A stretch of 5,198 bases of DNA from Solirubrobacteraceae bacterium (GTDB lineage: Bacteria > Actinomycetota > Thermoleophilia > Solirubrobacterales > Solirubrobacteraceae), in contig JADGPO010000086.1 of NCBI GenBank assembly GCA_017882405.1, positions 1 to 5,198 of the forward strand, written 5' to 3'. Position numbers and translations under genes: made by a program. The first letter of the stretch is position 1; each line of letters begins with the position of its first letter. The notes beneath the pieces are model-generated. The model ran no database searches, had not been told where the DNA came from, and saw only the letters and a list, made by a program, of their open reading frames with translations. Below, in pieces: positions 1 to 4,203 of this stretch.

Positions 1-25
1 ACCCGCGAGCTCCGCCGCGGGGCTC

Positions 26-99
<74 letters not shown>

Positions 100-178
100 C
101 TCGACCAACCTGCCGATCCCACCGCGCCCGGTCCGCCTATATATAAGACTCCGCAGCCGTCCAGGACCCGAGGCCAGC

Positions 179-200
179 GCCACCCCCGTGGCCACCCCCG
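179..200. repeat. short tandem direct repeat in the tRNA-Tyr/tRNA-Gly spacer
   Basis: The 10-mer gccacccccg occurs at 179-188 and again at 191-200, a 12-nt period. It lies in the 111-nt spacer of the tRNA precursor, just downstream of tRNA-Tyr in the transcribed direction. It gives a G-rich run in the transcript. No function is evident; it may be chance in GC-rich DNA or a remnant of slippage. Confidence 0.45.
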
Positions 201-210
201 GCCCGGAAAC

Positions 211-296
<86 letters not shown>

Positions 297-312
297 GGCA
301 AATGAGCCGCGT

Positions 313-341
313 ATTTTCGGGCCCAAGGCGTGTTGTGTCAA
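313..341 (-). promoter_or_regulatory. sigma-70-type promoter of the tRNA operon
   Basis: On the minus strand a perfect -35 box TTGACA (336-341) is followed by a 17-nt spacer and a -10 hexamer GAAAAT (313-318, four of six matches to TATAAT). Next comes ACGCGGC, a GC-rich discriminator of the kind found at stringently controlled stable-RNA promoters, where ppGpp reduces initiation. The start site would fall near 305-307, leaving a leader of about ten nucleotides before tRNA-Tyr. Directly upstream of the -35 (342-361) is an AT-rich patch with a run of four A on the transcribed-sense strand. It stands out from the surrounding GC-rich DNA and could act as an UP element. Stringent control and UP activity are inferences. 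Confidence 0.75.
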
Positions 342-361
342 CGTTTTCTGAGCAATAGATT

Positions 362-385
362 CCCCGCCGGGGGCCCGGAACGGGG
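362..385 (-). terminator. GC-rich stem-loop, third of three after the flagellar operon
   Basis: Outer arms 362-366 (ccccg) and 381-385 (cgggg) pair over 5 bp. Inner arms 367-370 (ccgg) and 375-378 (ccgg) add 4 bp around loop gggc, and aa (379-380) is bulged. No U-tract follows on the minus strand. It lies immediately upstream of the AT-rich patch of the tRNA promoter. It could help insulate the tRNA promoter from flagellar read-through, but it is not a canonical intrinsic terminator. Confidence 0.4.
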
Positions 386-388
386 TCA

Positions 389-408
389 GGCGCCCGGCGG
401 CGGGCGCC
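389..408 (-). terminator. perfect 8-bp GC stem-loop, second of three
   Basis: Arms ggcgcccg (389-396) and cgggcgcc (401-408) are perfectly complementary around a 4-nt loop, and all eight pairs are G-C. Transcripts leaving the DUF2802 gene would form this stable hairpin about 40 nt after the stop codon. There is no U-run behind it, so it would more likely work as a pause, a 3'-end-protecting structure or part of a Rho-dependent region than as a classical intrinsic terminator. Confidence 0.5.
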
Positions 409-422
409 GGATGCGGTGAGGA

Positions 423-441
423 CGGCCCTCCGAAGGGGCCG
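423..441 (-). terminator. UUCG-capped stem-loop just after the DUF2802 stop codon
   Basis: On the minus strand the arms CGGCCC (436-441) and GGGCCG (423-428) form six G-C pairs. They are topped by a C-G pair closing a UUCG tetraloop, with one A bulged at 429. The hairpin starts 6 nt after the stop codon at 448-450. C(UUCG)G loops are very stable and common in bacterial 3' hairpins. No U-tract follows, so it may mark or protect the 3' end of the flagellar operon transcript. Confidence 0.55.
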
Positions 442-447
442 ACCCTC

Positions 448-846
448 TTAGCCGGTCTTGCGGCGGCCGTGGACCAGGCTGACGAGGTCCGCCTCACCGC
501 GGCTGAGGCCAAAGTGCCGCACCAGCCGGTCGGCGTCGGCACCGTGGCGCACGAGGGCGATCGCGTGGTCGTAGGGGCGGCCGTCGCCGCGGACTTCGAG
601 CTGCCCGAGACGGTCATTGAGCTGCGAACTCAGCTGGTCGAGGCGCCTCAGCCGCTCGCCGACCCGCGCGCCGATGCCTGCGGTGGCGGCGACCTCGGTC
701 CTGAGCGCCGCAAGCTCGTCCTCGAGCGCCCCGAGGTGTTCCGCCTGACGCCGGGCCCGGCCGGCGAGCGCCACGACGCACAGAGCGGCCACACCGAAGG
801 CGCCGCCGGCGAGCGCCGCTACCAGCCAGGCTGTGTCGATCATCAT
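448..846 (-). CDS. DUF2802 membrane-anchored coiled-coil protein of the flagellar stator cluster
   Basis: This 132-residue protein of unknown function has three visible parts. Residues 5-28 are a hydrophobic, probably single membrane segment followed by GRARRQ, which suggests a cytoplasmic C-terminal side. Residues 31-86 are charged, leucine-rich and likely coiled coil. Residues 91-127 carry the DUF2802 signature: YDHAIALVRHGADADRLVRHFGLSRGE can be seen in two parts, YDHAIALVRHGAD (92-104) and FGLSRGEADLVSLVHG (112-127), resembling a small helix-turn-helix-like bundle. In Pseudomonas a related gene (PA1465) closes the fliA-che-motCD-cheW region, so a role in flagellar motor or polar chemotaxis assembly is an inference from context. 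The ATG at 844-846 overlaps the motD stop as ATGA. It has a strong Shine-Dalgarno six bases upstream, favouring it over the second Met codon. It is the last gene of the operon. Confidence 0.88.
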   Translation of the reverse strand: MMIDTAWLVAALAGGAFGVAALCVVALAGRARRQAEHLGALEDELAALRTEVAATAGIGARVGERLRRLDQLSSQLNDRLGQLEVRGDGRPYDHAIALVRHGADADRLVRHFGLSRGEADLVSLVHGRRKTG

Positions 847-1799
847 GTCGGATCCTTCCCCACGTTGTTTTGGCGTTGCACGAGTACGGTGGGCCCTTCA
901 TGGGCCTCCACCGCGGCGGTGGCCCTAATGGCTTCGTCGACCGGGTCCTGGCCACCGTCGGTCACCTTCTGCTCCATCACGACGATCACGACCCGTCGGT
1001 TGGAATTGCGGCCGTCGACGGTGTCGTTCGGCGCCACCGGCCGGAACTCGCCGAGCCCGAGCACCTGCATGCGCAGCGGGTCCACTCCCGCCTTGGTGAA
1101 CAGCTGCACGACGTTGGCGGCCCGGGCCGCCGACAGCTCCCAGTTGGACGGGAACACCGAGGTGCTGATCGGCCGGTTGTCGGTATGGCCCTCGACGCGG
1201 ATGGCGTTCGGGAAGGGCTTGAGGATGTCGGCGATCTTGGCGAGCACCGGAGCGGCGCCCGGCGCCACCGCCGCGACGCCGCTCGGGAACAGGATGTCGG
1301 TCTTGATCTCGACCTCGAGCGAGAAGGCGGTCTGGCGGACGTGGACGATCTTCTGGTCGATCAGCCCCTGCAGCGCCTTGCGCACGTCTTCGGCCATCTT
1401 GAACAGCGCGTACTTCGGGTCGGTACCGGCACCGTGCGCCTCACCATGCGGCTGCTGGCCTTTCTGGTCGGACGGGTCCTTGTCGGTGCGCTCCATACCG
1501 GGCAACGTCGGGCGCGGGTCCCGGAGCTTCATCAGCGCGGTCGGGCGCACGCCGGTCAGGTGCTGGTCGCCGCCCTTGCCGCTCGAGGCCTTCTCGACGG
1601 TAATCGGGGTCGTGGTCTTCGGCGCGCCGCGGAACGCCGCGACCAGCGAGTCCGACAGCACGCGGTACTTACCCTCGTTGACCGAGGACATCGCGTACAT
1701 GACGGTGAACAGCGCGAACAGCAGCGTCACGAGGTCGCCGTAGGGGATCGCCCACGCCTCGTGGTTCTGGTGCTCCTCGTGCTTCTTCTTGCGCGCCAT
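843..1799 (-). CDS. motD: MotD, MotB-type flagellar stator subunit with OmpA-like peptidoglycan-binding domain
   Basis: The 318-residue protein is the peptidoglycan-anchoring half of a MotCD stator in the inner membrane. It begins with a basic cytoplasmic tail (MARKKKHEEH). A single membrane helix at about 17-38 contains YGDLVTLLFALFTVMYAM; Asp22 is the ion-carrying aspartate equivalent to Asp32 of E. coli MotB. Residues 55-130 form a hydrophilic Gly/Pro/His/Lys-rich linker spanning the plug and periplasm region. Residues 160-277 form the OmpA-C domain, with FPSG, VEGHTDNRPI (202-211) and SNWELSAARA (218-227); Asp207 and Arg226 are the expected diaminopimelate contacts. A polar tail of about 40 residues follows the domain. 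The start is 12 nt after the motC stop. The nearest purine patch (AGG) is 11 nt away, so translation may depend on motC. The MotD rather than MotB name rests on the motC-motD pairing next to fliA. Confidence 0.95.
   Translation of the reverse strand: MARKKKHEEHQNHEAWAIPYGDLVTLLFALFTVMYAMSSVNEGKYRVLSDSLVAAFRGAPKTTTPITVEKASSGKGGDQHLTGVRPTALMKLRDPRPTLPGMERTDKDPSDQKGQQPHGEAHGAGTDPKYALFKMAEDVRKALQGLIDQKIVHVRQTAFSLEVEIKTDILFPSGVAAVAPGAAPVLAKIADILKPFPNAIRVEGHTDNRPISTSVFPSNWELSAARAANVVQLFTKAGVDPLRMQVLGLGEFRPVAPNDTVDGRNSNRRVVIVVMEQKVTDGGQDPVDEAIRATAAVEAHEGPTVLVQRQNNVGKDPT
853..861 (-). promoter_or_regulatory. ribosome binding site of the DUF2802 gene, inside the motD 3' end
   Basis: The minus strand reads GGGGAAGGA, then six bases (TCCGAC), then ATG. 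The purine-rich match to the anti-Shine-Dalgarno sequence at ideal spacing fixes the first of two adjacent ATG codons (844-846) as the start. It lies within the last codons of motD, so translation is likely coupled. Confidence 0.75.
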
Positions 1800-1811
1800 G
1801 GTGCAGGGCGC

Positions 1812-2555
1812 CTAGTGATGCACGTAGGACTTCAGCTTCGCCTCGATGTTGCGCGGGTTCTCGCCCTGCGCGATCGAGATGATGCCCTCGATGCACATCT
1901 GCCGGACCTGGGTCTGGCCGTGGACCACCGACTTGAGCTTGGCGGCCATTGGCAGGAAGAACAGGTTCGCGAGTCCGATGCCGTAGATCGTCGCGATGAA
2001 CGCCGCCGCGATGCCGTGGCCGAGCTTGGAGGGATCGGCGAGGTTCTGCATGACGGCCATCAGTCCCATGACCGCGCCGATAATGCCGAGCGTCGGCGAA
2101 TAGATGCCCATGCCCTCGAAGACCTTGGCGGCCGCGGTATCGGCGTGCTCGCGCACCTCGAGCTCGATTTCGAGCAGGTTGCGGATCGCGTCGGGCTCGC
2201 CACCGTCGACGAGCGCCTGCAGGCCCTTCTTCATGAACTCGTCTTTCTCGGTCTCGACCGCGGACTCTAGGCCGAGCAGGCCCTGCTTGCGGGCGATGTT
2301 GCTCCACTCGACGATCTTCGCGATCGTCGCGTCGGGGTTCATCGACGGCGGCTTGAACACCCAGCCGATGATCTTGAGCGCCCGCTTGAACGTGTTCATC
2401 GGCGTCTGCACGAAGATCGCCGCGAACGTGCCGAGGACGACGATCACGAACGCCGCCGCGCCGAGCAGCGCCTTGACGCCGCTGCCCTTCAGGATGCTGC
2501 CGCCGATGATCGACACGAAGGCAAGCACGATGCCGACGACGCTGAGGATATCCAT
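1812..2555 (-). CDS. motC: MotC, MotA-type flagellar stator ion-channel subunit
   Basis: The 247-residue polytopic protein is the torque-generating partner of MotD. It has four membrane segments at about 4-22, 31-50, 151-171 and 181-202. The large cytoplasmic loop 51-150 includes ARKQGLLGLE; Arg89 and Glu97 match the charged residues of E. coli MotA (Arg90, Glu98) that contact FliG. Third-helix motif GIYSPTLGIIGAVMGL (150-165) carries the conserved channel proline (Pro154). ENPRNIEAKL near the C terminus is typical of this MotA/PomA branch. Length and the N terminus MDILSVVGIVLAF match Pseudomonas-type MotC, supporting this start, although the 20-nt gap after the fliA stop holds no recognisable Shine-Dalgarno. 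The ion used (H+ or Na+) cannot be settled from these motifs. In many relatives cheYZAB lies between fliA and motC; here it does not. Confidence 0.96.
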   Translation of the reverse strand: MDILSVVGIVLAFVSIIGGSILKGSGVKALLGAAAFVIVVLGTFAAIFVQTPMNTFKRALKIIGWVFKPPSMNPDATIAKIVEWSNIARKQGLLGLESAVETEKDEFMKKGLQALVDGGEPDAIRNLLEIELEVREHADTAAAKVFEGMGIYSPTLGIIGAVMGLMAVMQNLADPSKLGHGIAAAFIATIYGIGLANLFFLPMAAKLKSVVHGQTQVRQMCIEGIISIAQGENPRNIEAKLKSYVHH

Positions 2556-2575
2556 GGGTCAACTGCGCGGCGGGC

Positions 2576-3337
2576 TCAGCGCCCCTGCCGCCAGTCCTCC
2601 ATGCGGGCCCGCAGCCGCACCAGCGCCTGACCGTGGATCTGGCAGACGCGCGACTCGCTGACGTCGAGCACCGCGCCGATCTCGCGCAGGTTGAGCTCAT
2701 CGTCGTAGTACAGGGACAGCACCAGCTTCTCGCGCTCCGGCAGGCCCTCGATCGCAGCGGCCAGGGCCTTGCGGAAGTCCTCCTCCTCAAGGTCATCCTG
2801 GGGACCCGGGTTGTCGTCGCGGGTATGGGCCACCGGCCCGTCGTCGTCGCTCGAGCCCATCTGGTCGAAGCTGAACAGCCGGCAGCTCGCGGCGTCGGCG
2901 ATCGCCCGGTGGTACTCCTCGACGCTGATGCCGAGCGCCTCGGCAACGTCGCCGGCGCGTGCCTCGCGGCCGGTCTCGTTCTCGATCCGGCGCACGACCT
3001 CGCTCATCTCCCGCACGGTGCGGTGCACCGAACGGGGCGTCCAGTCGGACTTCCTGACCTCGTCGAGCATCGCACCGCGGATGCGGATGCCGGCATAGGT
3101 TTCGAAATTGGCGCCCTTGCTCGCGGTGTAGTGCCGGGCGGCGTCCAGCAGCCCGATCATGCCCGCCTGGATCAGGTCGTCGACCTCGACGTTGGGCGGC
3201 ATCCGGCTCACGAGGTGGTAGGCGATTCGTTTGACCAAATCGGCATGACGCAGGACGAGCTCGTCCTGCGGAATGTCAGCCGGGCCGGACCCCGTCGCGG
3301 GGCGCGCAGCCTCGGCGTACTGCTGTCTTGCTCTCAT
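2576..3337 (-). CDS. fliA: FliA, RNA polymerase sigma-28 factor for late flagellar genes
   Basis: With the ATG at 3335-3337 the protein has 253 residues, close to the usual FliA length of about 240-250. Region 2 (about 26-97) contains LVKRIAYHLVSRMPPNVEVDDLIQAG in two halves, LVKRIAYHLVSRMP (34-47) and VEVDDLIQAGMIGLLDAARHY (50-70), which bind the polymerase clamp. FETYAGIRIRGAMLDEVRKSDW follows (78-99), the -10-recognition segment. Region 3 is about 100-155. Region 4 (about 195-247) has EGLPEREKLVLSLYY and the helix-turn-helix LNLREIGAVLDVSESRVCQI (215-234) for -35 contact. FliA normally drives flagellin, filament and chemotaxis genes and is held by the anti-sigma factor FlgM. The ATG overlaps the flhG stop as ATGA, which supports this start. 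The frame stays open upstream to 3424, but that would add 29 non-family residues inside flhG. Only a weak AGG lies upstream, so re-initiation from flhG translation is likely. Confidence 0.97.
   Translation of the reverse strand: MRARQQYAEAARPATGSGPADIPQDELVLRHADLVKRIAYHLVSRMPPNVEVDDLIQAGMIGLLDAARHYTASKGANFETYAGIRIRGAMLDEVRKSDWTPRSVHRTVREMSEVVRRIENETGREARAGDVAEALGISVEEYHRAIADAASCRLFSFDQMGSSDDDGPVAHTRDDNPGPQDDLEEEDFRKALAAAIEGLPEREKLVLSLYYDDELNLREIGAVLDVSESRVCQIHGQALVRLRARMEDWRQGR
3249..3270. repeat. perfect 22-bp palindrome in early fliA coding sequence
   Basis: Half-site cgcaggacgag (3249-3259) is followed without a gap by its exact reverse complement ctcgtcctgcg (3260-3270). It begins 67 nt downstream of the first base of the fliA ATG and encodes roughly PQDELVLR. 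In mRNA it could fold as a 9-bp stem (CGCAGGACG/CGTCCTGCG) with an AGCU loop. As DNA it has the symmetry of a dimeric regulator site. This coding segment lies in the variable N terminus ahead of region 2, where protein conservation is low. Function is unknown. Confidence 0.6.
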
Positions 3338-4203
3338 TGCAAAGCGCCTACGCCCGTGTTCGCCATAACCAGGCGTTCGACGAAGAACTCCAGGTGGCCC
3401 CGTGCTCCGCCGGGCACTGCCCATGTATCGGCTTTGGCGGCCAGTTTCTTGAATCCCTGCGAGGCCACCGAGCCGGGGAAGGCCTCAACCACCGCCGACT
3501 GGCGCTGGACGGCCCGGCGCAGGAATTCGTCGTAGGGGATGGACCCCGCATAATCGAGGGTCACATCGAGAAACCGGTCACAGACCCGGGACAGCTTTTC
3601 GTACAGGTCGCGCCCCTCGCCCGGGCTGCGCGTCTGGTTGGCCAGCACCCGGAAGTGCTGCACCCGGTGCTCCCGGCTGAGGACCTTGATCAGCGCGTAG
3701 GCGTCGGTCAGCGACGCCGGCTCGTCGCAGACCACCACCAGCACGTGGTGGGCGGCGCGGGCGAAGGTGGTCACGCTCTCGTGCAGGCCGGCGGCGGTGT
3801 CGATCAGCATCACGTCGACCCGCTGGCCGAGGTCGCTGAACGCGCGGATCAGACCCGCGTGCTCCAGCGGCCCAAGGTTCGCCATCTGCCGGATCCCCGA
3901 GCTCGCCGGCACCACGCGGATGCCGCGCGGACCCTCGACGATGATCTCCTCGAGCGCGCGCTCGCCGGACAGCACGTGGCTCAGGTTCCAGCGCGGCTGC
4001 AGGCCGAGCACCACGTCGACGTTGGCGAGCCCGAGGTCGGCGTCGAGTACCAGCACCGACTGGCCACGGTCCGCGAGCGCGACGGCGAGGTTCGCCGTGA
4101 CGTTCGTCTTGCCGACGCCGCCTTTGCCGCCGGTGACGGCGATGACCTTGACGGGGCGGCTGGACGCGGGCCGCGGCGGATCGAAGGGTTTCCAGTTAGC
4201 CAT
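3334..4203 (-). CDS. flhG: FlhG/FleN, MinD-like ATPase controlling flagellar number
   Basis: The 289-residue ParA/MinD-family ATPase has a deviant Walker A motif GGKGGVGKT (25-33) with signature Lys27. Switch I is DADLGLANVDVVLG (54-67) and Walker B is VDVMLIDTAAGL (129-140) with Asp135. These FlhG/FleN hallmarks closely resemble Pseudomonas FleN. In that genus FleN binds the master activator FleQ and lowers flagellar gene expression; in FlhF/FlhG systems it counteracts FlhF so that one polar flagellum is made. The C-terminal stretch LEFFVERLVMANTG could form the short membrane-targeting helix of this family. The N terminus (MANWKPFDPPRPASS) lacks the DQAxxLR activator motif that stimulates FlhF GTPase in other FlhG proteins. 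The ATG overlaps flhF by 8 nt and has a strong Shine-Dalgarno; the stop overlaps fliA as ATGA. Confidence 0.96.
   Translation of the reverse strand: MANWKPFDPPRPASSRPVKVIAVTGGKGGVGKTNVTANLAVALADRGQSVLVLDADLGLANVDVVLGLQPRWNLSHVLSGERALEEIIVEGPRGIRVVPASSGIRQMANLGPLEHAGLIRAFSDLGQRVDVMLIDTAAGLHESVTTFARAAHHVLVVVCDEPASLTDAYALIKVLSREHRVQHFRVLANQTRSPGEGRDLYEKLSRVCDRFLDVTLDYAGSIPYDEFLRRAVQRQSAVVEAFPGSVASQGFKKLAAKADTWAVPGGARGHLEFFVERLVMANTGVGALQ

Noticed and set aside
7..25. Imperfect inverted repeat after tRNA-Gly (gagc with gctc)
   Set aside because: On the transcribed strand it has only four pairs, a mismatch and three more pairs with a three-base loop. There is no U-tract, and the operon probably continues to the left.
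1250..1284. Inverted arms gagcggcg and cgccgctc within motD
   Set aside because: Eight-base arms with a 19-base loop in an Ala/Gly/Pro-coding stretch; expected often by chance in GC-rich codons.
469..1743. Long open frame of 424 codons on the plus strand opposite motD and the DUF2802 gene
   Set aside because: Stop-poor antisense frame of high-GC coding DNA. The translation is Arg/Ser/Thr-rich with no recognisable domain, while the opposite strand has clear MotD motifs.
870..2270. Plus-strand open frame of 466 codons opposite motD and motC
   Set aside because: His/Arg/Gly-rich shadow translation without domain features; it spans two genuine genes on the other strand.
1669..2946. Minus-strand open frame of 425 codons overlapping motD, motC and fliA in another frame
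   Set aside because: Extremely Arg-rich, crosses three real genes, and has no family resemblance.
3338..3424. Upstream extension of fliA to an earlier ATG at 3424
   Set aside because: It would add 29 residues (MGSARRSTGPPG onward) inside flhG that do not resemble FliA. The ATG at 3337 forms the ATGA overlap and gives the family length.
2633..3535. Plus-strand open frame of 300 codons opposite fliA
   Set aside because: Shadow of fliA; the sigma-factor motifs on the minus strand are unambiguous.
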